Assembly: GCA_002841395.1 (NCBI GenBank)
Contig: PGZM01000001.1
Coordinates: 643,249-707,248 of the forward strand
Direction of reading: 5' to 3'
DNA from: Firmicutes bacterium HGW-Firmicutes-9
GTDB lineage: Bacteria; Bacillota; Clostridia; Christensenellales; CAG-138
DNA length: 64,000 nt
Part shown: piece by piece, positions 14,391-23,596 of the stretch
Layout of the letters: each line of letters starts with the position of its first letter
How positions within the stretch are numbered: the first letter of the stretch is position 1
Notes under the pieces: model-generated
What the model was told of the DNA's origin: nothing
The model's database searches: none
The model's input: only the letters and a program-made list of their open reading frames with translations
Position numbers and translations under genes: made by a program

Positions 14391-14632
14391 CGGAGTTTAT
14401 CGCAACGTTCCACACGCATCTTTCCGCCATGCGCACACAGCGCGCGTTGACGCGGGAGGGGATTGCGGCGCGGCTTTCGCCCGTCCCGCGCTATTTGAGC
14501 GCAAGCTGCGGTACATGCGTGATCTATACTGCGGAAGATGCGCACCTGAACTGCATGGATGCGGATGCGGAGCGCGTTGTGGAACGACTCGATGACAAGC
14601 AATCGTTTCGCGAGCTATTCAAGTGCTCGTGA
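14387..14632 (+). CDS. DUF3343 putative selenium/sulfur carrier-like protein
   Basis: 81 residues. The pattern IATFHTHLSAMRTQRALTREGIAARLSPVPRYLSASCGTCVIY matches DUF3343 (PF11823, described as putative Se/S carrier-like), with the conserved cysteines in SCGTC at about residues 41-45. The start at 14387 is set by the four-base overlap with the TusA-like gene. The function is unknown; its constant company with YedE and TusA suggests a handling or relay step for reactive selenium. A terminator follows 19 bases after the stop. Confidence 0.85.
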   Translation: MTEFIATFHTHLSAMRTQRALTREGIAARLSPVPRYLSASCGTCVIYTAEDAHLNCMDADAERVVERLDDKQSFRELFKCS

Positions 14633-14651
14633 TACGGAAAGACAGAAGTAG

Positions 14652-14681
14652 CAGGGCGCGGGAAACCGCGCTCTGTTTTTT
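14652..14681 (+). terminator. Rho-independent terminator of the yedE operon
   Basis: CAGGGCGCGG (14652-14661) pairs with CCGCGCTCTG (14666-14675) around GAAA, then six T residues. Confidence 0.9.
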
Positions 14682-14727
14682 CACCGTTTCGTTGCAATCA
14701 AAAGCCCTGTTTGATATGGGGATGTAG

Positions 14728-14756
14728 TTGTTACAGCATAAAAAATCATGTATGAT
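14728..14756 (+). promoter_or_regulatory. Promoter of the Tim44-like gene
   Basis: TTGTTA at 14728-14733 and TATGAT at 14751-14756, spacing 17; GAGGGGG lies just before the ATG at 14813. Confidence 0.7.
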
Positions 14757-14812
14757 AGGAACGTAAATCGCAACACCATTACACAGGTACAGAATTGGTT
14801 TGAGGGGGTTGG

Positions 14813-15766
14813 ATGATGAAGAAACGATTCCGGCGCGGCCTGATTATCATAGCCGTGCTTCTTTGCTGCCTGACGCTCGGGGCATACTCCCTGGCGGATG
14901 CGGGCAACTTTTCCGGCGGGTCGGATTGGGGTGGCGGCGGCTCCTCCTGGGACAGCGGCGGATCGAGCTGGGATTCCGGTTCAAGCTGGGACTCCGGCTG
15001 GAGCAGCAGCGGGTCTACTTATGATAGCTCCTATTCCGGCGGTTCCTCGGGAATCGGCTGTCTGGGCGGCAATCTCTTCACGGTGGTCATCATCGTGATC
15101 GTCGTGATCACCATCCTGCGCTACATGCGCTCCGGCGGTCAGCAGGGCGGCGGACAAAACGTCTATACCGCGGCGCGGGAAGAACCGGGACTGCCGCTGG
15201 ATACGCTCAAGCAGAAGGACCCGAACTTCAACGAACAGGCGTTGCTGGAGAAAATCGGCAACCAGTATATCCAGATGCAGAACGCATGGCAAAACAAGGA
15301 TTGGGAGCCGATGCGCGCGATCATGACCGACGCGCTCTACAACCAGATGGCGCGGCAGCTGCAGGCGCTCATCGACGCGCGGCAGACAAACTATGTCGAG
15401 CGCATCGCCGTGCTCGAATCGCGGATCATCCGCTATGCGGTGGAGGGCGACAACGACGTGCTCGTCGTGCGGCTCAGCACACGCATCACCGACTACACGA
15501 AGGACGATCGCACGGGCGCAATCGTCAGCGGCAGCACGACACGAGAGCTGTTCATGGTCTACGACTGGAAGATGATCCGGCAGAAGGACATGAAGACGCT
15601 CAATCAGCCGAGTGTTTCGCAGATCAGCTGCCCGAACTGCGGTGCTCCCCTGGACATCAACCACAGCGGCAAGTGCCCGTATTGCGGCACCGTCGTCACG
15701 GTCAAGGATCACGACTGGGCTCTCTCCGTCATCAAGGGAATTTCCCAGCGGACGGTCGGCAACTAA
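14813..15766 (+). CDS. Tim44-like membrane protein with C-terminal zinc ribbon
   Basis: 317 residues. Order: signal-like hydrophobic N-terminus (about 9-27), a Gly/Ser/Trp/Asp-rich low-complexity stretch (about 31-78) with repeated WDSG units, a second membrane helix (FTVVIIVIVVITIL, about 87-101), a Tim44-like domain (about 125-265: DPNFNEQALLEKIGNQYIQM...), and a zinc ribbon CPNCGAPL...CPYCGTVV. Tim44-like domains bind lipid or translocated protein in mitochondria; the bacterial members are poorly studied. Two ATGs stand together at 14813 and 14816 behind GAGGGGG. Monocistronic, with promoter and terminator. Confidence 0.85.
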   Translation: MMKKRFRRGLIIIAVLLCCLTLGAYSLADAGNFSGGSDWGGGGSSWDSGGSSWDSGSSWDSGWSSSGSTYDSSYSGGSSGIGCLGGNLFTVVIIVIVVITILRYMRSGGQQGGGQNVYTAAREEPGLPLDTLKQKDPNFNEQALLEKIGNQYIQMQNAWQNKDWEPMRAIMTDALYNQMARQLQALIDARQTNYVERIAVLESRIIRYAVEGDNDVLVVRLSTRITDYTKDDRTGAIVSGSTTRELFMVYDWKMIRQKDMKTLNQPSVSQISCPNCGAPLDINHSGKCPYCGTVVTVKDHDWALSVIKGISQRTVGN

Positions 15767-15784
15767 CGATCGAGGCAACAATCA

Positions 15785-15818
15785 AAAACCGCCACCTGAG
15801 CGTTCAGGCGGCGGTTTT
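15785..15818. terminator. Terminator between the Tim44-like gene and a convergent gene
   Basis: AAAACCGCC...CTGA and TCAG...GGCGGTTTT form an imperfect stem around GCGT; A-rich left and T-rich right flanks suit both directions. Confidence 0.7.
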
Positions 15819-15853
15819 GTGTTTGTTTCGTTGTGTGTGATGACTGCGAAAAT

Positions 15854-16609
15854 TTACGAACCCTGATTGGCGGCGATCTTTACAATTGCCTCGTGCTCCG
15901 CATCGGGAATCTCATTCACGCCTGTCAGACAGCCGTAGAAGTACATTGCGTATTCCGGCAACGGTTGATTCTCCATGCTTGGCGCGGCCTGCTGAACCGA
16001 AGCCGCGATCAGGATTCCATCGACCGTGATGACGACCGGTTGTTTTTCCGAACTGCTTGCAGCGCCGAAGAAGCCACGAAGCGTCGCGTTGTCCCAGTCC
16101 AGCTCCGGCTGCATCTTCGCGTGGCTGTCCACCGAAACGCAGACCATATGCAGCGCGATGCCGGAATAGCAGCTGGTCACGATATAACTCTTACCAACCT
16201 CGAGCTTTGTCTGCACCTCGTCCCAGGGCATCAGCGTGCCATAGGTGACCAAAAAGCCCTGTTGTGGTCCGCTGGCGAAAACGGACGAGACCGCGGAGGC
16301 AGGCTTCGCGTCCACAGAGAAGAGGAGGTCGGCAGCTTGATCGATGGCAACCTGGTTTGTGTCGGCAAAAACAGCAAGCGCGTCCGAATCCGACTGTTCC
16401 CAACGTCCGTTGACAACGCCAGAGAGATAGCCGAGATCGGAGAGACGAAGCTCGACGCGCATCACATCATCCGAGCAGTCTCCGATTTGAAAGCGAAAGC
16501 TTGCGGCGCTCGCGCTTCTTGAAACAGACAAAAGCAACAAAACCGCCAGCGCGATCAGCATACTGCGGCGAATGACGAATATTGCTCTTTGTAAATAATG
16601 AGAAATCAT
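15854..16609 (-). CDS. Secreted protein with peptidoglycan-binding-like domain
   Basis: 251 residues if started at the ATG at 16609; in-frame ATGs at 16678 and 16648 also exist and none has a clear Shine-Dalgarno. A hydrophobic stretch (SMLIALAVLLLLSVSRSASA) is a signal peptide with a likely AxA cleavage site. Next comes a segment CSDDVMRVELRLSDLGYLSGVVNGRWEQSDSDALAVF, which follows the PG_binding_1 repeat pattern. The C-terminal two thirds show no family I recognise. A cell-wall location is likely. A TATACT at about 16618-16623 on this strand sits so close to 16609 that the message might be nearly leaderless. Confidence 0.7.
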   Translation of the reverse strand: MISHYLQRAIFVIRRSMLIALAVLLLLSVSRSASAASFRFQIGDCSDDVMRVELRLSDLGYLSGVVNGRWEQSDSDALAVFADTNQVAIDQAADLLFSVDAKPASAVSSVFASGPQQGFLVTYGTLMPWDEVQTKLEVGKSYIVTSCYSGIALHMVCVSVDSHAKMQPELDWDNATLRGFFGAASSSEKQPVVITVDGILIAASVQQAAPSMENQPLPEYAMYFYGCLTGVNEIPDAEHEAIVKIAANQGS

Positions 16610-16738
16610 ATCGCAGAGAGTATAGCACAATCCAGAATGAAATTCCATAAACGGAATGTGAATCTGCGCGCATGTCATCCAAACGGATCAAAACGTGGTA
16701 AAATAGAGATAGAGATTTCGGCAAAGGAGGCGATCAGC

Positions 16739-16939
16739 ATGCGGTGTTCCTGTCAAAACTGCGGAGCATATATGGTACAGGACGAAAAAGGGCTCGGCAG
16801 CCGTTGCATCTGCCCGGAGTGCTTCACAACCTGCAGCGCCTGCATGGGCACGCGGCAAACTCCGATGGAACCCGATTCTCTGCGGTTTATGCTGCTTCAA
16901 CGGGAACGATATGATGCGGAGCATGAAACGGACGACTGA
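16739..16939 (+). CDS. Small zinc-ribbon protein
   Basis: 66 residues from ATG 16739 behind AAAGGAGG (16723-16730); the open frame extends upstream to 16598 but the ribosome site fixes the start. It carries a dense set of cysteines, CSCQNCG at the start and CICPECFTTCSACMG in the middle, consistent with one or two bound zinc ions. The rest is charged (RQTPMEPDSLRFMLLQRERY). No named family; small proteins of this type are often nucleic-acid or protein adaptors. Divergent from the PG-binding gene, with a terminator right after. Confidence 0.8.
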   Translation: MRCSCQNCGAYMVQDEKGLGSRCICPECFTTCSACMGTRQTPMEPDSLRFMLLQRERYDAEHETDD

Positions 16940-16950
16940 ACGAGAACAAA

Positions 16951-16979
16951 AAAGAGAGGGCAAAAGCCCTCTCTTTTTT
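16951..16979. terminator. Bidirectional terminator after the zinc-ribbon gene
   Basis: AAAGAGAGGGC and GCCCTCTCTTT pair around AAAA, followed by more T. The leftward VanW gene ends 12 bases to the right. Confidence 0.92.
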
Positions 16980-16990
16980 TATTTAAAAAG

Positions 16991-18688
16991 TTACGGTGAC
17001 GTCGTCGGGATCTCTTCAGGGGCGAATGCATCCGGCGTTGCTTCCGGCAGAGGTGTTTCTTCCGGCGGGCAGATCCAGATTTCACCCTGGAACGCCTTAT
17101 AAGTCGAAACCGCGAGCTTCTCTTTCTTGACGAGCGTTCCCGCCAGATAGTAGTTCTTGTAGCTCTGGTAGACATAGCCTTTTCTCGGGGTCACGGCGAC
17201 ATAGGTTTCGCCCGCGACCATCAGAGAACCGTTCGCCTTTTCCGTGCCGACGGGGACAATGATCTCGACCGGTTCGCCGGCTGCTGACTGCGTGGAAACA
17301 AGCGAACTCGTCAGCTTGATCTCGTCGTACTCCGTTGTGGCAAAGGGGATTCCCCAGACCTCAAACGTGAGCTTGTTACCGGAGGTGTAGCCAATGATGA
17401 TTATATCCGAGGTCGTATTGTTTTTAAACTTGAAGTCGATGATGTTGCCGACCGAGTTGATCGTCGCATCCAGACCTTCTTTCACATAATGCACCGGCAT
17501 GGAGTGATTGCGGCGATACACGACCTCCAGATCACCCTTTACGATTGCGTTGTAGAGCGTTGTGGATAGCTGGCAAACGCCGCCGCCCGCCTGCGGCACA
17601 ACCGCGCCGCTTTCATATGCGTTGGCCATCTTCCAGCCGTTGCCGGTGCTGCGTACGCCGAGCGTATCGTTTGTCGAGAAGACATCGCCGGGCTTGAGAA
17701 CCGAGCCGTTGATGAGGCCGGCACCTTTGCGAACGTTATACTTGCGCTCGCTGGTGCTGGTAGAGAAGTCTGTTGTTGCGCTCGCACGGAGGACATACTG
17801 CCCCTGTAGCATCGCCGCGGTTAACGTCGGCTGTGTGACGATAATCGGCAATTCGATCGGGTTCTTGCTGTTGGTCTTAACCGCATCTGCGATCAGGTTG
17901 ATCAGCGCGGGTTGATCGACGACGTAACCCACGACTTCGTCTTTGAAGGTAAGCTTGTGCGTATCCTTGTCGACGCCGGTGACCTGTGCCTCCTGCGCGG
18001 GTATGTCGATCTGGGACGCGATCTGCGCCACCGCCGCATTCAGGCTCGAAAGATCGTAGCTGACCGATAGCGTAAGCTCACGCCCGTTGGTCTTGACGTC
18101 TTCTACGTGTTGCATGAGCGTCGTGTAATCAATCGCGTTTTTCACGAGATCAAACGCTTCTTTCAGCACGGCGTCGGTGTTGACGGTGTAAGGCATATTG
18201 CTCAAGTCCAGCGGATAGAGCTTGTTGTCATAGACGAGCTGAATCTGTCGCTGTGCGCCGAGGTTTTGCTCGACGGGCGCGAGGGCGGCTTTTGCCTGCT
18301 CCATGGTCATGCCGCCGACAGAAACGCCGTTGACAGTAACGCCTTGTAGGATCGTGTCGGAATATACAATCGCCTGGAACTCCGCCTGCTCTTTCTCGCG
18401 CTGCACGCGGGCTGCTTCCTCCGCGGCGATCTGCGCCGCAGCTTCCGCCGCCGCGATTCGCTGATTGCGGATGAACATAAAGAGAAAGAAGGAGAGGAGT
18501 ACAGCAAACACAGCGCCTAGTATGATGATCATACGCTGCTGTTGTTTTCTTTTCTTGCGCTTTTTGGCAAGCGAGCTGCTGCTCTTTCTTTTTTTGGGGA
18601 TTCCGATATCCTGAATCGGCTCCAGTATCACTTCGGAATAGCCCTGCTCTTCCTGCGGCTGGCTCGGCTGTTGCCGGTTGTCCTCCAT
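16991..18688 (-). CDS. VanW-family cell-surface protein
   Basis: 565 residues from the ATG at 18688, which has CAGGAGG eight bases upstream; an ATG at 18718 is the weaker choice. The cytoplasmic start is Lys/Arg/Gln-rich (KKRKKRKQQQR) and is followed by one membrane helix (about 63-82), a short Ala/Glu coiled stretch, two peptidoglycan-binding-like (YoaR) segments, and a VanW domain (about 325-470: YNVRKGAGLINGSVLKPGDVFS...GGGVCQLSTTLYNAIV...RRNHSMPV). The tail is Pro/Glu-rich. VanW proteins occur beside vancomycin-resistance genes and in many spore-forming Clostridia; a role in wall remodelling is assumed but not proved. Monocistronic. Confidence 0.9.
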   Translation of the reverse strand: MEDNRQQPSQPQEEQGYSEVILEPIQDIGIPKKRKSSSSLAKKRKKRKQQQRMIIILGAVFAVLLSFFLFMFIRNQRIAAAEAAAQIAAEEAARVQREKEQAEFQAIVYSDTILQGVTVNGVSVGGMTMEQAKAALAPVEQNLGAQRQIQLVYDNKLYPLDLSNMPYTVNTDAVLKEAFDLVKNAIDYTTLMQHVEDVKTNGRELTLSVSYDLSSLNAAVAQIASQIDIPAQEAQVTGVDKDTHKLTFKDEVVGYVVDQPALINLIADAVKTNSKNPIELPIIVTQPTLTAAMLQGQYVLRASATTDFSTSTSERKYNVRKGAGLINGSVLKPGDVFSTNDTLGVRSTGNGWKMANAYESGAVVPQAGGGVCQLSTTLYNAIVKGDLEVVYRRNHSMPVHYVKEGLDATINSVGNIIDFKFKNNTTSDIIIIGYTSGNKLTFEVWGIPFATTEYDEIKLTSSLVSTQSAAGEPVEIIVPVGTEKANGSLMVAGETYVAVTPRKGYVYQSYKNYYLAGTLVKKEKLAVSTYKAFQGEIWICPPEETPLPEATPDAFAPEEIPTTSP

Positions 18689-18953
18689 TGAATATTCCTC
18701 CTGGAAAAATGGGTTCATCTACGCGTCCTGCGGTTGAACACAATCGCAGAGCGGCGACATGCGCGTGATGCGCAGAGATATCTTTCCCTATTGTAACGGA
18801 AGATTTTGTTTTTTGCACCGCTCGAATCGTGCGCAAATGGAATTGTTACAGAATGTTCATCAGAAAGTTTCACGATTTCTGCTTTATTTGTGCAACGATT
18901 TCAGTTTTTGTCTTTCTCTGTGCGCGTACGGAAAACTATGGTAAAATAGCCGC

Positions 18954-19453
18954 ATGAGAAAAAGCATGTCAAAACCGAAAAAAGCCACGGAAACGGGGCG
19001 TACGCCGATGGACGCAGCCCTTCGTTTTCTTGGCGCGCGGGCGCGTACGGTGCGCGAAATTGAGCGACATCTGGACGCTTGCGAATACGGCGAGGTTGAG
19101 GTTTACGAGACGGTCGAGCGGCTTAAAGAACTGGGGCTTGTGAACGATCTTGCGTTTGCTAACGAGTTTGTGCGAACGCGTCTTGCAACAAAGCCGATCA
19201 GTCGCGCGCATCTGCGAGAGCAGCTACTCGCGCATGAAACCGCGCAGGATGCAATCGACGAAGCGCTCCAACAGGTGGACGAGGAGACGCAGCAGCGGTC
19301 CGCTATATCCGTCGCGGACAAATATGCGCGGCAATATGCTCGCTTACCGCAGGAAGAACGGGACGAGATGGTCATCCGTCGGCTGCTTTCGCGCGGATAT
19401 TCCTATGATGAAGCGCGCGCTGCCCTGCGCGAAGCGGTGCAGGAGACGGAAGT

Positions 19454-19457
<4 letters not shown>
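18954..19457 (+). CDS. recX: RecX, regulator of RecA
   Basis: 167 residues with three helical RecX repeats: AALRFLGARARTVREIERHL, VNDLAFANEFVRTRL with the following SRAHLREQLLA, and VIRRLLSRGYSYDEARAAL. RecX binds RecA filaments and limits their activity. There is no Shine-Dalgarno before 18954; a TATGGTAAAAT -10 (TAAAAT at 18942-18947) ends six bases earlier, so the message may be leaderless. An ATG at 18966 is the other choice. recA itself lies far away at 37.5 kb. The stop overlaps the next gene by four bases. Confidence 0.88.
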
Positions 19458-20959
<1,502 letters not shown>

Positions 20960-20972
20960 CGCAAGAAACAGA

Positions 20973-21004
20973 AAAACAGCGCCCGCGGAAGCGGGCGCTG
21001 TTTT
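20973..21004. terminator. Bidirectional terminator between nnr and alr
   Basis: AAAACAGCGCCCGC and GCGGGCGCTGTTTT form a perfect 14-pair stem around GGAA. Confidence 0.93.
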
Positions 21005-21013
21005 GTGTTTTGC

Positions 21014-22129
21014 TCAATCTTTCGTATAAACGCGCGGAACGCGTTCTGAAATGCTCAATAGAATCTCGTAACTGATCGTGCCTGCCTTGTCCGCGAGTTC
21101 GTCCGCGGTGATTGCATCATTGCCTTGACGGCCGAGCAGCACCACATCGTCACCAACTTCTGCATCCGGCACATCGGTCAAGTCGATCATCATCTGATCC
21201 ATGCAGATGGTGCCGATCTGTCGCGCGCGGATTCCGCGAACCAGCACATCTGCCTTGCCGGAAAGACAGCGTTTGTAGCCGTCTCCGTAACCGACCGCGA
21301 CGGTGCCGACGCGCATATCGCAGGGCGTGACATACTTTAATCCGTAGCTCACGCCTTCGCCTGCGGGGATGGTCTTGATATGCGTGACATAGGCATGCCA
21401 GCTCATCACGGGACGCAGGTCGATGCCCTTGACTGTGTGACCTGCGGGATGGCAGCCGTACATCGCGATGCCGCCGCGCACCATATCAAACTGCGCCTCG
21501 GGGATGTGCAGCGCCGCCGCGCTGTTGCTCGCGTGCAGAATCGGATGGAGTCCGTTCCGGCTGCAGATTTCCACATAGCGACGGAACCGATCCGCCTGCA
21601 GGAGCGTGAAGGTGGTATCTTCCAGTTCGGACACCGCAAAATGCGTGAAGAGTCCATCGAGCACGAGGTTCGGGCAGCGTTTGAGTAAGAGAATCGCCTC
21701 GGTAAACGCGGCCTCGCTGGTGAACCCGATGCGGTTCATGCCCGTGTCCGCCTTGATGTGCACGCGGCAAACCATACCGAGCTTCACGGCATGCGTTTGC
21801 AGCAGCTGAAGCGTCTCGATGGTGAACACCGTCGGCATCAGCGCATGACGGATCACGTCGTCCATATGGTCTTCGTCGGTCGCGCCGAGCAGAAGGATCG
21901 GCGCGGTGATGCCCGCGAGGCGCAGGCGCACGCCCTCCTCGGTGAACGCAACGCCAAGATAGGCCGCGCCGCTTTCCAGCGCGCAGTTGGCGACGGCTTC
22001 CATGCCGTGACCGTATGCGTTTGCCTTGACCACCGCGAGATACTTCGTCTCCGGCTTCAGGCGGGAACGCATCAGCTCGATGTTGTGTTTGATATTGGCG
22101 AGCGAAACGGATGCATAGGTGGAACGCAT
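21014..22129 (-). CDS. alr: Alanine racemase
   Basis: 371 residues. A PLP enzyme that makes D-alanine for peptidoglycan. The PLP lysine lies in YLAVVKANAYGHG (about residues 30-42), and the second catalytic residue, the tyrosine, is in GEGVSYGLKYVTP; MDQMMIDLTDVP near the C-terminus is also conserved. GGGAGG lies before the ATG at 22129. It is three bases downstream of the amidohydrolase stop, so it is transcribed with it. Confidence 0.97.
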   Translation of the reverse strand: MRSTYASVSLANIKHNIELMRSRLKPETKYLAVVKANAYGHGMEAVANCALESGAAYLGVAFTEEGVRLRLAGITAPILLLGATDEDHMDDVIRHALMPTVFTIETLQLLQTHAVKLGMVCRVHIKADTGMNRIGFTSEAAFTEAILLLKRCPNLVLDGLFTHFAVSELEDTTFTLLQADRFRRYVEICSRNGLHPILHASNSAAALHIPEAQFDMVRGGIAMYGCHPAGHTVKGIDLRPVMSWHAYVTHIKTIPAGEGVSYGLKYVTPCDMRVGTVAVGYGDGYKRCLSGKADVLVRGIRARQIGTICMDQMMIDLTDVPDAEVGDDVVLLGRQGNDAITADELADKAGTISYEILLSISERVPRVYTKD

Positions 22130-22132
22130 GGG

Positions 22133-23299
22133 TTACGCCTCCCGATTGAGAGTTGAGTGCACGACTTTGCCATTGATGAGCGTGAGTACGCAGTGCGTGC
22201 GATAGTCGAACGGATGCCCGTCGTACACGGCGATATCCGCATCTTTACCCGCTTCCAGCGTGCCGACGCGATCGGAAATGCCGACGATCTCCGCGGCATA
22301 GCGCGTGATGGAACGAAGCGCGGTCTCCTCGCTCAGACCCTCGCGCACGGCGAGACCCGCCTGCACGGGCAGAAACTGAATCGGGATCACGGGATGATCG
22401 GTCATCATCGCAAACGGAATACCCGCTTCTTCCAGAATGCGTGGGGCAGCAAAGGTGAGATTTTTCAGCTCAATCTTGCTGCGCTCGGAGAGCAGGGGAC
22501 CAATGATGATGCCTGCGCCCTGCTCGATCAAACGATCCTTGAGCACATCGGTGATCATATAGCCCTCTGTGCAATGGTCGATGGTCACTTTCAGGTTAAA
22601 CTCTTTGGCAAGACGCAGCCCCGTGAGAATATCGTCCGCACGGTGCGCGTGAATCTTTACGGTCAGCTCGCGGTTGATCACAGGAAGCAGCGCGTCCATC
22701 GCGATGTCGCGATCGGGCTTGTCTTCCTCTTTTTCCATGCCTTTCTGGTATTCGATTGCGTCCGTCATGGTGGAGCGGAATAGCGAAGCGATCGCCATGC
22801 GCGTGGTGGGCGCAACTTTCTTTTCGGCATATACGCCCTTCGGGTTTTCGCCCGTTGCGGCTTTCATGGCGATGGGATCGCGCAGCGTCATCTCCTCGAT
22901 GCTGCGTCCGACGGTCTTCAGCGCGGCAAACTGACCGCCGATGACGTTCGCGCTGCCCGGGCCGGTGACGACCGTGGTCACGCCCGCATCGCGCGCTTCT
23001 CTAAAGCAAGGGTCAAACGGATTGAGCCCGTCCACCGCGCGCAGCTCCGGCGTGATGGGGTGGGTCATCTCGTTTCCGTCCGCGCCCTCTTCGCCCATGC
23101 CGTCTTCCCACATGCCGATGTGGCAGTGCGCGTCGATGAGCCCCGGCAAGACGAATTTGCCCGTGAGGTCGATAACCTCCGCGCCGTTTGCGGAAAGATC
23201 GCGTCCCACGGCCGAAATCTTGCCGTTTTCGACCAGAATGTCGCCGGAGAACGTATCTCCCATCATAGTATGAATCAGGCCGTTCTTCAAAAGCAGCAT
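22133..23299 (-). CDS. Amidohydrolase (imidazolonepropionase-like)
   Basis: 388 residues from the ATG at 23299, with AAGGAG seven bases upstream; the frame is open upstream to 23380 but lacks a ribosome site. Metal-binding residues of the amidohydrolase superfamily are in place: LIDAHCHIG (HxH), KIHAHRADD, TIDHCTEGY and the aspartate in MMTDHPV. The N- and C-terminal beta-sandwich strands (DILVENGKISAVG; GKDADIAVYDGHP) complete the fold. It resembles the uncharacterised imidazolonepropionase-like group common in Clostridia; the substrate is unknown, possibly a cyclic amide or dipeptide. First gene of the amidohydrolase-alr unit. Confidence 0.88.
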   Translation of the reverse strand: MLLLKNGLIHTMMGDTFSGDILVENGKISAVGRDLSANGAEVIDLTGKFVLPGLIDAHCHIGMWEDGMGEEGADGNEMTHPITPELRAVDGLNPFDPCFREARDAGVTTVVTGPGSANVIGGQFAALKTVGRSIEEMTLRDPIAMKAATGENPKGVYAEKKVAPTTRMAIASLFRSTMTDAIEYQKGMEKEEDKPDRDIAMDALLPVINRELTVKIHAHRADDILTGLRLAKEFNLKVTIDHCTEGYMITDVLKDRLIEQGAGIIIGPLLSERSKIELKNLTFAAPRILEEAGIPFAMMTDHPVIPIQFLPVQAGLAVREGLSEETALRSITRYAAEIVGISDRVGTLEAGKDADIAVYDGHPFDYRTHCVLTLINGKVVHSTLNREA

Positions 23300-23493
23300 A
23301 TGCTTCTCCTTATAAATAGCTTGAATCAGAATCGGATTCAAAAATTTGATTAGTCGCGTGTTGTCTAACACGAAAAACAAATCTATTCTATCACATCATA
23401 CGGTATTTGCATGCTTTTTTCAAATCCGAATAGAATATTCATTTTGGAATATATTTTTTCGCAATAAAGCGCGTATAAAACCGGGTTGGCGAT

Positions 23494-23522
23494 TTGACCG
23501 GACGGGTTGCGTATGATAAACT
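23494..23522 (+). promoter_or_regulatory. Candidate promoter of the radical SAM-RNase G operon
   Basis: TTGACC at 23494-23499 and TAAACT at 23517-23522, spacing 17, about 75 bases before the ATG at 23597. The rest of the 297-base gap (23300-23596) is AT-rich, and I see nothing else in it. Confidence 0.5.
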
Positions 23523-23596
23523 TATCAATTAGGTGTGCAGTTTTTTTTCGATGACGGAATCGCCTGAAAAAACGTCCGGACACCCAGAAATCAAGG

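Noticed and set aside
17550..17570. DnaA-box-like TGTGGATAG
   Set aside because: Single copy with one mismatch inside the VanW gene; no cluster, so no origin call.
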